Assembly (NCBI GenBank): GCA_020310875.1
Contig: CM035437.1
Coordinates: 45,568,556-45,632,555, forward strand
DNA length: 64,000 nucleotides
DNA from: Ceratopteris richardii
Lineage: Eukaryota; Streptophyta; Polypodiopsida; Polypodiales; Pteridaceae
Direction of reading: 5' to 3'
Shown here one piece after another: positions 46,907 through 56,406 of this stretch; the first letter of the stretch is position 1; each line of letters starts with the position of its first letter. Under the pieces are notes generated by a model. The model ran no database searches. It saw only the letters and a program-made list of their open reading frames with translations, and was not told the origin of the DNA. The translations under genes were made by a program, and so were the position numbers.

Positions 46907-49900
46907 ATGAACCTGAGATCCGGAAGAACCCTAGGAAGCCGAAGAAGTGTAATTTCTTCCGTAGGGAGTGTAGCTGAACCAAGCAACCGTTCACACTATT
47001 CTGAGACCTCTAGTGAGTCAGAAGGAGAAATCCCCATGGCTTCAGAGGATATGCAAAATACTGTGCCCATGATTGGCCAGATGTCCATCATTGAGGGCGA
47101 ATACAGAACTTCCTTAGAGTATGTGAGCACCAACCACAATGAGATCCCTATCTATTTGGATGGTCTAAACAGATCAGTGGCCAGACTGAGGAAGGCTTCA
47201 GAGGCCTACATAGTGCCAAGACCAGCAGTTAAGTACATAGGAGGACTGTACATGGATAAACAAGACATTCAATACGTGGTCACAGAACACCCTGAAATCA
47301 TTAATGAGCGTGGTGAGGAAAATAATGCTTCGAGCTTAAATGCAAGTGGAAACGAAGAGCAAGTAACTACTCCTAGAGGGAGATCAACAATTACTAAACT
47401 TTGGAGAGGAGACCTGATTCCCCAGGATGATACTCTAATAGATGTGTATTTGATCAACGGGATGGAGCACCTGATCAGAGCCCATTCCTCTATATGGGAA
47501 GCTGCTCCTAATCCAGTTACCATCTATGAGTTACAAGATCCTGAATTCTCCACCATCATCACATATTTGGACAAAAATCACAGAAGATATTGGCCAATCA
47601 CAGAATTAGAGAGAGCTGAATTAAAATATCAGAACATCCCAGTGTTCCCCCCAAGGGACCAAGCCACTACGTCTCGGAATCCACATGGAACTTCTCAAAA
47701 TGATTCAATTCAACAATCAGGACAAACACAACAAACTCAACAAACACAGATTCCCATCAGACCACATGTACAATTCGCAATGCCTACCACTAATCCTAAT
47801 TACCGGCCACAACCAGCCATTGACCCAAGACAAGGAGTTCATACTCCAGTCAGACCACAGGTAGTACGAGGACCAGGCATACCAATAGGAAGACCCAATT
47901 ACCCTGTAATGCCGAGACAACCTGAGGCAGGAAGGAGACTAAGACCGATCCAAGTGGCCAAGTGCATGAGAAATCATTATGATGGCTCTAGTGAACCCTA
48001 TAATCACATAGCAGAATTTAAACAAGTAGTCAGAGCCGAGCAGGTAGATGACTTCATGATTCAATACGAGTCTTTTGGCCTTACCTTGTCAGACACAGCT
48101 TTGGCCTGGTTTCAGCCATTGGATCCAAATACCTTTCAGAACATGGATCAGGTGTATCAAGAAATGATTGAAGAATTTACCAAATCTGGAATTAAAAACA
48201 ATTCTTCGTCATTAATCCACAGCTTTAAACAAGTCCCGACCGAGTCGGTAAGATTGGCAGCTAGGAGATTCAAGCAGTATGTGGATAGATGTCCCGTAGA
48301 AGAGAGACCAACTCAAAACAAAATGGTGTCATTATTCTTAGAAGGTCTGTTGAACGGAGCCTTGAGGTCATTAGTGTACGTAAAAAGAGTTCAAACCTTG
48401 CAAGAGTGCATGAAGGAATGTATAGACCTAGAAGATAACCTTGCAGAAGACTTGAAAATACCACAAGGAAGTGTGAAAAGCGAAGAGTCAACAAGTAGCA
48501 CATCAAACCCTAAAAACAACGTAGAGGAAATTGCTGACTTGTTAGCAAAAAAACTGAATGTCCAAGGACAGAGGAATTATCTCACCAATCCTATGAGAAT
48601 GCCTATGCTTAGAAGATGTATGCAGTGCGGAGGAGATCATCCTTCTCATTTGTGTACTAGGGGAGTAGTCCCACCACCTGCCTATGCTCCTCATAGACCC
48701 TCTGTCCCCGGACCACTACAATATTGCAGTATAGAGCAGAGATACACAAGCCATAGCACTGAGAACTGCCCTTACAATAGGCAAACCAGACCCACCCAGC
48801 CATATGTGAGACCATATGGATACCCACAGAACCAGCAGGGAGAAGAAGCCTTTAGATATCCCTTATATCAGCCGCAGGCACCAATACCACGACCATATGC
48901 ATATCAGGGATATACGCAGCCTCAACCAGTGCTAGGACAACAACCGCCCCACCCTCAGAACGTTGTCCCAGTTAAGATAGCGCAACCAGAGGAAAACCTA
49001 GAAAGAGCAATAGTACCAGCTACACCTTTGACTAGCAGTGAACCATATGACTCATTTTACGAATCTAGTCAAGGAACATACCCTGGTTATGAGAGCTCAA
49101 TAATGGAATATGGGCAACAATATGACCCATATGCTTATGGCATGGAGACACCAGAGAGTTCATATAATTACGAGCAAGATTATGTACCCTTAATGTACAT
49201 AGCCCCTAGAGCGACCATGCCACCTCGACCAATGAATAGACCGCCTGTACCTAGAGGACCATGCTACAGATGTGGAGGTGACCACTATATTAGAGAATGT
49301 ACATTGCCAAACCCACCACCACCACAACGAATTTGGGAAGGTTACTGTAGCGATTGTGGAAAGGAACATCTGTTCAGAGATTGTCCTAAGAACCCCAACA
49401 AAGTCACATCCAAGGTGCAGATTAACGTGATAGAAGTAATTGAATCATCAGGGAGCGACAGAGAGTACACTATACCTTTAAAAGCCAAAACAAGAGCAAA
49501 GGCTAGAGAGAACCCTGATAAATCAGACGGAAATAATCAAAGTGACAAAGAGGGAAATACACCCATCCCTCACAGAGTGGAAGACTCCGAAGAACCAGAA
49601 AAAAGTATCGCCAGTAAAAGATCCCAAAGATGGAAGCAAAGGAGAGACAGGATAAAAGAAAAAAAATTATTACAAAAGAAGGAAAATGAAAAGAGTAAAC
49701 AGAAATTAACAGAAGAATCACAAGTGGAAGAAGAAAATAAAAAGGAGAATAAAAGGGAGGAGGTAGGATCAATATTAGCAGACCCAATGCCTGAGGAATT
49801 AGCCATGTGGATTCAGGCATACAAGGCGAGAATAAAAGCAGGACCTACCATAGAACAACACGAGAGAGAGTATCCGAGAGGCGACTTAGAGAAAGAAAGA

Positions 49901-50377
49901 TTGGAAATCTGCAAAAAATTGATAGAAGTTGCCCAACAAACATTAGAAAAACCCGCATCACCTTTACCAAACAACCGAATTTGCGAAAAAAAATTCCAAG
50001 AGTGCCTAAACACTCAGGAAAAGCGTGACGTAAATAGAACTCTGAATGATGAAATTGGTAATGAAGGAAAGGAAGGATCCATAGTCCCTGAAACAGAAGG
50101 AGATTGGACTAAGGATCTATGGGCGCGAGTTCAAGAGGACAAGTGGAAAAAGGTAGAAGGAATGGAACCGCCCTTTGAAGAGTTAGAAGCAGAAAACGAA
50201 ATAGAGGGTTCAATACCTGAACTCAATCCAGAAGAAATTTTTCCAATGGATGCAAGTGACAAAGAAGTAGAAGACGATGTAAAGGAACTACCCAACTACA
50301 CCGGGGAATACGAGCACAACTCAGAATTGTATCGCATTCCATCAATAAAGAGACGAGAAACGAATCCATCAGTTTAA
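46907..50377 (+). CDS. gag: Gypsy-2 Gag polyprotein (1156 aa)
   Basis: ATG 46907 starts MNLRSGRTL and the frame is open to TAA 50375-50377. Residues about 340-530 match the gypsy capsid region (LAWFQPL, ARRFKQYVDRCP, FLEGLLNGALR). Three zinc knuckles start at C571, C786 and C814, and all have the form CX2CX3HX4C (CMQCGGDHPSHLC, CYRCGGDHYIREC, CSDCGKEHLFRDC), one residue shorter than the usual CX4H spacing. Between the first and second lies a Pro/Gln/Tyr-rich linker. The C-terminal third is strongly acidic and Lys/Glu-rich. The protein is long for a Gag. It should form the particle and bind genomic RNA. The TAA is followed in the same frame by pol. Confidence 0.92.
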   Translation: MNLRSGRTLGSRRSVISSVGSVAEPSNRSHYSETSSESEGEIPMASEDMQNTVPMIGQMSIIEGEYRTSLEYVSTNHNEIPIYLDGLNRSVARLRKASEAYIVPRPAVKYIGGLYMDKQDIQYVVTEHPEIINERGEENNASSLNASGNEEQVTTPRGRSTITKLWRGDLIPQDDTLIDVYLINGMEHLIRAHSSIWEAAPNPVTIYELQDPEFSTIITYLDKNHRRYWPITELERAELKYQNIPVFPPRDQATTSRNPHGTSQNDSIQQSGQTQQTQQTQIPIRPHVQFAMPTTNPNYRPQPAIDPRQGVHTPVRPQVVRGPGIPIGRPNYPVMPRQPEAGRRLRPIQVAKCMRNHYDGSSEPYNHIAEFKQVVRAEQVDDFMIQYESFGLTLSDTALAWFQPLDPNTFQNMDQVYQEMIEEFTKSGIKNNSSSLIHSFKQVPTESVRLAARRFKQYVDRCPVEERPTQNKMVSLFLEGLLNGALRSLVYVKRVQTLQECMKECIDLEDNLAEDLKIPQGSVKSEESTSSTSNPKNNVEEIADLLAKKLNVQGQRNYLTNPMRMPMLRRCMQCGGDHPSHLCTRGVVPPPAYAPHRPSVPGPLQYCSIEQRYTSHSTENCPYNRQTRPTQPYVRPYGYPQNQQGEEAFRYPLYQPQAPIPRPYAYQGYTQPQPVLGQQPPHPQNVVPVKIAQPEENLERAIVPATPLTSSEPYDSFYESSQGTYPGYESSIMEYGQQYDPYAYGMETPESSYNYEQDYVPLMYIAPRATMPPRPMNRPPVPRGPCYRCGGDHYIRECTLPNPPPPQRIWEGYCSDCGKEHLFRDCPKNPNKVTSKVQINVIEVIESSGSDREYTIPLKAKTRAKARENPDKSDGNNQSDKEGNTPIPHRVEDSEEPEKSIASKRSQRWKQRRDRIKEKKLLQKKENEKSKQKLTEESQVEEENKKENKREEVGSILADPMPEELAMWIQAYKARIKAGPTIEQHEREYPRGDLEKERLEICKKLIEVAQQTLEKPASPLPNNRICEKKFQECLNTQEKRDVNRTLNDEIGNEGKEGSIVPETEGDWTKDLWARVQEDKWKKVEGMEPPFEELEAENEIEGSIPELNPEEIFPMDASDKEVEDDVKELPNYTGEYEHNSELYRIPSIKRRETNPSV
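50375..50377 (+). promoter_or_regulatory. In-frame TAA between gag and pol, candidate read-through stop
   Basis: Pol is open in the gag frame from the next codon (50378), with no ATG before the first conserved pol residues. No second start or frameshift is needed, so read-through of this TAA is the simplest way to make Pol. Gypsy-1 has a TAA in the same place (3744-3746). Confidence 0.6.
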
Positions 50378-53300
50378 ACATCGGAGATCATACAACGCCT
50401 TAGAGAGGTGAAAATCCCATGTACCTTAACATTTGAAGAACTATTAAAGGTAAAACCACATTTAAAAGAGAAATTGATCAATCAATGGGAAGTCAAGGAG
50501 GAAAAGAAGGAGGTAGCTGACGAAGTGAAAACGGTGAGAATTCCAGTGGATAAAGTAGGAGACTTTAGTGAAGGAGATGAAGGAAATACCTGTCTTCCAA
50601 TCACCTATAGGGGTTACACTACCAAAGCCATACTAGATTCAGGAGCTGGTGTTGGCATTGCTACCAAAGAAATTTGGGAGAAATGGGGAAAACCAGCTTT
50701 GAGGCCAACGCGCATGAAAATTCAAATGCCAGACGGACATACGGAGAGACCCTTAGGATTGTTGGAACGAGTAGTCTTCACTACGTGCGGAGTGGAATTC
50801 GAACATACTTTAGCAATATGTCACTTTGAAAGGCCAAGCAATTATGAAATGATCTTGGGAAGGCCATTCATGAGACAGCTAAAGGTCGTACAAGATTGGG
50901 GAAAAGATGCAGTGTACCTACAACACGCAGGAGTCACCACTAGGATCAACCTACATACGTACACATATCAAGATGTACCACCTCTGCAATGGAATCAAAT
51001 CCATAAAGAGGAAGACGATCAATCGATTCATAGTGCAGGTTCTAGTGACCAATCCTGGATGAACGAGGACACTCATCTATGGATATGCCAAGCTGCAAAA
51101 AAGGAAGAAGAGAGAAGAAAAAGTTGGCAGCAAAAACAAGGAATAGTGAGATCGGTACAAGATCCGGCTTATATGCCACAAGTATTTCCAGACGAAGAAT
51201 TCGAACCTCACGGTTGGATGGAAATCTTAGCCACCCTCGATGTCTGTGTAAACGAAGAAGTAGTAACCATGAACGAATGTGTTGACGAAGAGGGTTATGA
51301 CGTTAGTCTGTATATGGTAGTCCTTCAGGAGGCAGAAGAAGGAGAGGTGATTGAGAAAGACTGGAAGGAGGACTACGAGAGCATTGAAATGGAACCAGAA
51401 CCCATGGAACTAGGGATTTGTGCCACCAACATAGACATCACAGCCAATGAAACACATAAGGAACTCACACAAAAAGAAGAATCAGAAGTTGAAAGGGAGT
51501 TAGAAGATGAAGAAAATAAACTTCAAGACCAATTTGAGGTACCAGCTCATTTCAAAAAATATGAAGTGGAGGAGAGGAAGATTGCTATTCAAATGCCTAA
51601 AAGAGAAGCACAACCTGGAATAGCATATGATAATAAAGAACAAACCAAAAAAATAGTCGTGACTATGGAAGGAGGAGAAGAACGATGTACCTTCATAGGA
51701 CAGGATGTCTCATTAGAAGAAGAACAAGAGTTAATTCGACTCATAAGAGAATACCGGGATGTCTTTGCTTGGACTTATAAGGATTTAAAAGGAGTAGATC
51801 CATCTATATGTGCGCATAGAATCCCCATGACATCCGAGGCCAAGCCTTCTAAACAGAGACCTTATACTTATAATGATGTATATTCAGCCAAGATAAAAGA
51901 AGAAATAGATAAGTTGTTAGACGCTGGATTCATCTACGAAATTGAGCACACGGAATGGGTATCACCCTTGGTGGTTGTACCAAAGAAAAATGGGAAGTTA
52001 AGAGTGTGCATCAATTTGAAAAAAGTGAACGCCGCAACCATAAGGGATAGCTATCCCTTACCGATCACTGACCATCTCTTGGAACGAGTAGCAGGGAAAG
52101 AAGTTTATAGTTTTTTGGATGGCTTTTCTGGGTATAATCAGGTAGCCATTTCTCCTGAGGACCAACATAAGACTGCATTTGCAACTGAATGGGGAGTATA
52201 CGCCTTTAGAGTCATGCCTTTTGGTTTAACTAATGCCCCAGCTACATTCCAAAGACTGATGTGTCATGTGTTCAAGGAATTTTTGAGAAAGAGCATGGAG
52301 GTATACGTGGATGATCTGTGTACATATTCAGCTATACGATCAGAGCACATCCCTGAACTAGAAAAGATTTTTACTAAATGTCGACAATATAGAGTATGCC
52401 TCAATCCTGAAAAATGTGTCTTCATGGTGCGACAAGGGAAAATCTTAGGACATATCGTTTCGAAGAATGGAATTTCCACGGATGAAGACAAAATCAAAGT
52501 CATTTTGGATTTACCGAGACCGAAAACTGCTAAAGAAGTTCAAGCATTTATGGGACATTGTGGCTACTATCGAAGATTCATACATATGTACGCCATAATT
52601 GCTAGACCCCTTTATGCATTATTAACTCAATTCAATTGGACCGAAGAATGCGAAAGAGCTTTTAATGAGTTGAAGAATCGATTGAGTTCAGCACCCATTC
52701 TTCGAGTCCCTAACTGGAATAAACCGTTTCATATTCATGTTGATGCTTCCAAGTTTGCCATTGGTTGCATCTTAGCTCAACCAGCTGATACAGGAAAATT
52801 AGACCACCCTATAGCCTATGCTAGTAGACAGTTAAATCAAGCGGAACGCAATTATACTACTACAGAGAGAGAAGGCCTAGGGATGGTTTATGCCGTCAAG
52901 AAGTTTAGACATTACTTATTGGCAAACAAATTCAAATTTTTCATTGATCATCAAGCTCTATTGTACTTAGTCAACAAGCCTTGCAATACAGGACGACTAG
53001 TACGATGGTTTTTATTGCTAATGGAATTTGATTTTGAAGTAATAGTCAAGAAAGGAAACACACACATAAGGGCAGACCACTTATCTCGCATGACCCATGG
53101 AGAACCACCTATAGGAGTTCCTGATGATCTGCCAGACACCTATCTTTTTAACCTGGAAGTATGTCCTCAATGGGCCGAAAAGTTGATCCCGATACTTACA
53201 CATGGACCTAAAGATGGGATCACGCCAAACCAAAAGCAAGATCTTTGGAGGACCAAAAACCTTCACATTATTGCTGGAAGTTTATACCACCAGGATTCAA

Positions 53301-54931
53301 GCGGACTACTGATGAGATGCGTGGAAGAAGATGAACAAAAAATGTGGCTTCAGAAAGCACACATAAATCAATGGAACACTCACTTGAATGCAATTGGAAC
53401 GTGGCAAACACTCAAGAGATTCGGCATTTATTGGCCAACTATGCAACGAGATGCACATAATTATGTGTCAACCTGCCAAACCTGTCAAGAACAAATCCCA
53501 GATGAGAACTCTACGTTATGCTATTCTACAATAGCACCAAGGTGGAGCATGCCTTTAGTAAAGTTCTTGAAAACTCAAGAGTACCCTGAAGGAGCTACTC
53601 TAGCAAGGAAACGTGCTCTTGAGGAACAGAGCAAGGATTACGTCATCTTAGGAAAACAACTCTTTAAACGCGGGAAGGATAACCAGCTAAGATTGTGCAT
53701 TCATGAAAATGAATATCTTCCTATATTAGAAATGGCACATGCAGGAGCTGCGGGAGGACACTTCTCAGCAGACAGAACGGTCAAGATGATTCTCTTTGCA
53801 GGCTTGTGGTGGCCAACTCTACATATGGATGCGGAAACATATGTGAGAAGTTGCGAAACATGCCAGAGAGCAAAATATCCTATTAGAAGAGATGACATGC
53901 CTTTAAGACCGATGGTTTGTGCCAGAGCTTTTACCAAGTGGGGAATTGATTTCATAGGACCTATCAATCCACCGGCCAAAGGATCACATGCTGAATACAT
54001 CATAGTAGCCACCGACTACTTGACTAAGTGGGTAGAAGCAAAAGCCACTAGAAAGAATGATGCTCAAACCACTGCAAAATTTCTCTTTGAGCACATTTTC
54101 ACACGCTTTGGACTACCGATTGAGATAGTGAGTGATCGAGGAACACATTTCTTAAACGAGGTCATTGAGTCACTAATGAATGACTTTCTTGTGATTCATA
54201 AAAAATCAGCCCCATACCACCCTCAAGCTAATGGGCAAGCTGAAAGTTCCAACAAGGTACTATGTACTGTATTGACAAAGATTGTCAATAATGGAAGGTC
54301 AGATTGGGACAAACAATTGCATCACGCAATTTGGGCCTTCCGTGTGGCATATAAAACGGCCATTGGAACTACACCTTTCAACCTAGTGTATGGGCAGAAT
54401 GCCATTTTGCCAATTGACTTCTTAGTACCTACACTGAAAGTGGCCCAGCAATATGAGTGGAACGGTCATGAATTATCTCAGCAATTAGATCAAATTGAAA
54501 AGCTACATGAGACTAGATTGCAAGCGGTAGCGGGCATTTATGCAGCTAAAAGGAGACAAAAGGCTTATTATGACGCACACATAAAAGACAAGGGACTAAA
54601 AGAAGGCGACTTAGTCCTAGTATACACCCTTAAGCAACACGCAAAGAAGCTCCAAAAACGCGGATATGGACCCCTGATTATAAATCGAATCTCTACTAGT
54701 GGAGCAGTCAATCTCGCCACACTAGACGGAGATGTTCTTCCCAACTACATCAGTGGATGCAGAGTGAAAAGATTCATGGAGCCTTTGACTGATCAAATGC
54801 TAGCGAGACTGTTAGGAGCTCAAAGTAGGAAAAAAGAAGAAGAACGCATACGAGAAGAAGCGAGACAGGAAGCCCTAGAACGTATCAGAAAACGGAAAGA
54901 GTGGATGAGCGAAAGAGACGAGAAATATTGA
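50378..54931 (+). CDS. pol: Gypsy-2 Pol: protease, RT, RNase H, integrase
   Basis: The frame is open from 50378 to TGA 54929-54931. Residue numbers here count from 50408. The protease has D77 in ILDSGAGVGIA. An acidic linker follows. Reverse transcriptase has SPLVVVPKKNG, FLDGFSGYNQV and YVDD at 633-636. RNase H has HVDASKFAIGC and TEREGLGMVYAVKKFRHYL. Two zinc-binding modules follow: H985, H992, C1023, C1026 and H1111, H1118, C1149, C1152. The integrase catalytic triad is D1181, D1243 and E1279, with 35 residues between the last two. A GPY-like end follows and no chromodomain is seen. All catalytic residues are present, so the enzyme may be functional. It would act in the particle and then the nucleus to copy RNA to DNA and insert it. 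Confidence 0.95.
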   Translation, partial: TSEIIQRLREVKIPCTLTFEELLKVKPHLKEKLINQWEVKEEKKEVADEVKTVRIPVDKVGDFSEGDEGNTCLPITYRGYTTKAILDSGAGVGIATKEIWEKWGKPALRPTRMKIQMPDGHTERPLGLLERVVFTTCGVEFEHTLAICHFERPSNYEMILGRPFMRQLKVVQDWGKDAVYLQHAGVTTRINLHTYTYQDVPPLQWNQIHKEEDDQSIHSAGSSDQSWMNEDTHLWICQAAKKEEERRKSWQQKQGIVRSVQDPAYMPQVFPDEEFEPHGWMEILATLDVCVNEEVVTMNECVDEEGYDVSLYMVVLQEAEEGEVIEKDWKEDYESIEMEPEPMELGICATNIDITANETHKELTQKEESEVERELEDEENKLQDQFEVPAHFKKYEVEERKIAIQMPKREAQPGIAYDNKEQTKKIVVTMEGGEERCTFIGQDVSLEEEQELIRLIREYRDVFAWTYKDLKGVDPSICAHRIPMTSEAKPSKQRPYTYNDVYSAKIKEEIDKLLDAGFIYEIEHTEWVSPLVVVPKKNGKLRVCINLKKVNAATIRDSYPLPITDHLLERVAGKEVYSFLDGFSGYNQVAISPEDQHKTAFATEWGVYAFRVMPFGLTNAPATFQRLMCHVFKEFLRKSMEVYVDDLCTYSAIRSEHIPELEKIFTKCRQYRVCLNPEKCVFMVRQGKILGHIVSKNGISTDEDKIKVILDLPRPKTAKEVQAFMGHCGYYRRFIHMYAIIARPLYALLTQFNWTEECERAFNELKNRLSSAPILRVPNWNKPFHIHVDASKFAIGCILAQPADTGKLDHPIAYASRQLNQAERNYTTTEREGLGMVYAVKKFRHYLLANKFKFFIDHQALLYLVNKPCNTGRLVRWFLLLMEFDFEVIVKKGNTHIRADHLSRMTHGEPPIGVPDDLPDTYLFNLEVCPQWAEKLIPILTHGPKDGITPNQKQDLWRTKNLHIIAGSLYHQDSSGLLMRCVEEDEQKMWLQKAHINQWNTHLNAIGTWQTLKRFGIYWPTMQRDAHNYVSTCQTCQEQIPDENSTLCYSTIAPRWSMPLVKFLKTQEYPEGATLARKRALEEQSKDYVILGKQLFKRGKDNQLRLCIHENEYLPILEMAHAGAAGGHFSADRTVKMILFAGLWWPTLHMDAETYVRSCETCQRAKYPIRRDDMPLRPMVCARAFTKWGIDFIGPINPPAKGSHAEYIIVATDYLTKWVEAKATRKNDAQTTAKFLFEHIFTRFGLPIEIVSDRGTHFLNEVIESLMNDFLVIHKKSAPYHPQANGQAESSNKVLCTVLTKIVNNGRSDWDKQLHHAIWAFRVAYKTAIGTTPFNLVYGQNAILPIDFLVPTLKVAQQYEWNGHELSQQLDQIEKLHETRLQAVAGIYAAKRRQKAYYDAHIKDKGLKEGDLVLVYTLKQHAKKLQKRGYGPLIINRISTSGAVNLATLDGDVLPNYISGCRVKRFMEPLTDQMLARLLGAQSRKKEEERIREEARQEALERIRKRKEWMSERDEKY

Positions 54932-54952
54932 ATAGGAGAAGAACTCATCCCA

Positions 54953-55345
54953 ATGGCTAATTTTAGAGCCACTGAGAACTCAGGACAACAAAGAAGACAG
55001 CCTTACTTGAACCTGGGAGCAGGACGAAAAGAATACCACTTAGTGGATGCTCTCATAGACACAGGAGCAGCCATAAGCTGCATCAGATCTTCTTTGTCTC
55101 AGAGACTTAACGAGGAGTTACGGCCATCGAAGGCACAGCTAATTGGAATAGGAGGAAAAACTTTTAGAGCCACTGAGAACTCAGGACAACAAAGAAGACA
55201 GCCTTACTTGAACCTGGGAGCAGGACGAAAAGAATACCACTTAGTGGATGCTCTCATAGACACAGGAGCAGCCATAAGCTGCATCAGATCTTCTTTGTCT
55301 CAGAGACTTAACGAGGAGTTACGGCCATCGAAGGCACAACTATAG
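54953..55345 (+). CDS. Post-pol retropepsin-like ORF with tandem duplication
   Basis: This ORF lies in the same frame as pol, 21 bases after its stop, with ATG at 54953. It encodes two near-identical copies of a 67-codon unit. Each contains ALIDTGAAISCI, the hydrophobic-D-T-G-A pattern of an aspartic-protease active site. The DNA repeats are 54961-55141 and 55162-55342, with a single base difference seen. After the second copy the frame stops at TAG 55343-55345, so the flap and C-terminal half of a retropepsin are missing. Pol already has its own protease. This may be the remnant of a second protease, or a dimer-like fold from two half-domains. Expression is unknown. Confidence 0.6.
   Translation: MANFRATENSGQQRRQPYLNLGAGRKEYHLVDALIDTGAAISCIRSSLSQRLNEELRPSKAQLIGIGGKTFRATENSGQQRRQPYLNLGAGRKEYHLVDALIDTGAAISCIRSSLSQRLNEELRPSKAQL
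54961..55342. repeat. 201-bp-period direct repeat
   Basis: Two copies of about 181 bp, starting at 54961 and 55162, are separated by a 20-bp linker present once. The near identity points to a recent duplication. The period is a multiple of three, so the frame is kept. Confidence 0.9.
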
Positions 55346-55509
55346 AAACCCCATCATCAAGTACTTCATGTGAAAATACCGAGAGTCCTGTGTGCACTCC
55401 ATCTTTAAGTATAGAGATTCACAAGAGTGCACAAGAACATGAACTAAAGCCCAGTGAACCGCAAGGCAAAAGAGAGAATACTCCTCTGCAAGAATTGAAG
55501 TCTACGCCT

Positions 55510-56121
55510 ATGAAGGTATACCCTATTCTACATTCTACACTAGCTTGGATAAGGAAGGATCAAAAGAAGGCATATCTCCAGCAACAGAAAAGTCTTCGAC
55601 ATCAGCATGTCCAATCAAAGAAGAAGACAAAGAGTTTCGAACACTTCAGTCAACCACGACTCAATAGCATATGGATCCCAAAAAAACTGATAACTGCACA
55701 ACCTGATCGAACAAAAATATGGATCCCAAAGTCATGTACCCAAAAGACGACCATCCCAAACAAGGAACATCCTCAGAAGGGCTATCATACTCAACATGGT
55801 CAACAGGCACACCAGCCAAGAAAGAGGACATATTGGAGGAAGAAGGAATCTCCAGATGCAATACAAACCGACTTGAGATTCCCAAAGCAGAATAAGCAGA
55901 CGTACTACCGAAGAAGAACCACAGTCATCAGAGAGGTGGAGCATACAGTACATTCCGCCCAAGTGAAGCAAATTTGGGTGCCGAAAGACAAGACAAGCCG
56001 CATACATCAAGAGAATATTTCCAATTGCACACATGGGGAGTTGCTGAGATCCAAAGTATGCATGATAGGGCCACATTACAAGGCCAAGCATTCGGCACGT
56101 CCTTCTTCTACTTTCGGATAG
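55510..56121 (+). CDS. Basic ORF of unknown function in Gypsy-2
   Basis: An open frame of about 203 codons starts at ATG 55510 and ends at TAG 56119-56121; the frame is open upstream to at least 55390. The protein is rich in Lys, Arg, Gln and His. It contains the short motif W-(I or V)-P-K three times (SIWIPKK, KIWIPKS, QIWVPKD). No known domain is recognised. It may be a nucleic-acid-binding accessory protein or only a remnant of a longer ORF joined to the preceding retropepsin-like segment. Confidence 0.4.
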   Translation: MKVYPILHSTLAWIRKDQKKAYLQQQKSLRHQHVQSKKKTKSFEHFSQPRLNSIWIPKKLITAQPDRTKIWIPKSCTQKTTIPNKEHPQKGYHTQHGQQAHQPRKRTYWRKKESPDAIQTDLRFPKQNKQTYYRRRTTVIREVEHTVHSAQVKQIWVPKDKTSRIHQENISNCTHGELLRSKVCMIGPHYKAKHSARPSSTFG

Positions 56122-56406
56122 TCACGCACATTTTCCCTTTGGAAATAGGAGAGCACTTGTACATACATAAAAATATTACTCCAAAAAATTCACTAACCGC
56201 TTCGGCTATGGACTAACTTTTATGTTTTCTTTTCAGCAAAAAACATAAAAATACATGAAAAAAATTCAGGTATTACCTTTCTCTCACCCACGGGAAAGGG
56301 ACGGCACCATGCACTCGGCGCAACATCGAATTATTAATCAACATGTGGAGGAGGATTTCAGGAAAAAAAAATATGGATACTAATTCATACTCCATATTGA
56401 GTGCAG
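56122..56406 (+). other. Gypsy-2 spacer before the post-pol ORF
   Basis: This is an A/T-rich spacer with several poly-A runs. I see no gene. It may hold a leader or splice acceptor for the downstream ORF, but I cannot show one. Confidence 0.4.
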
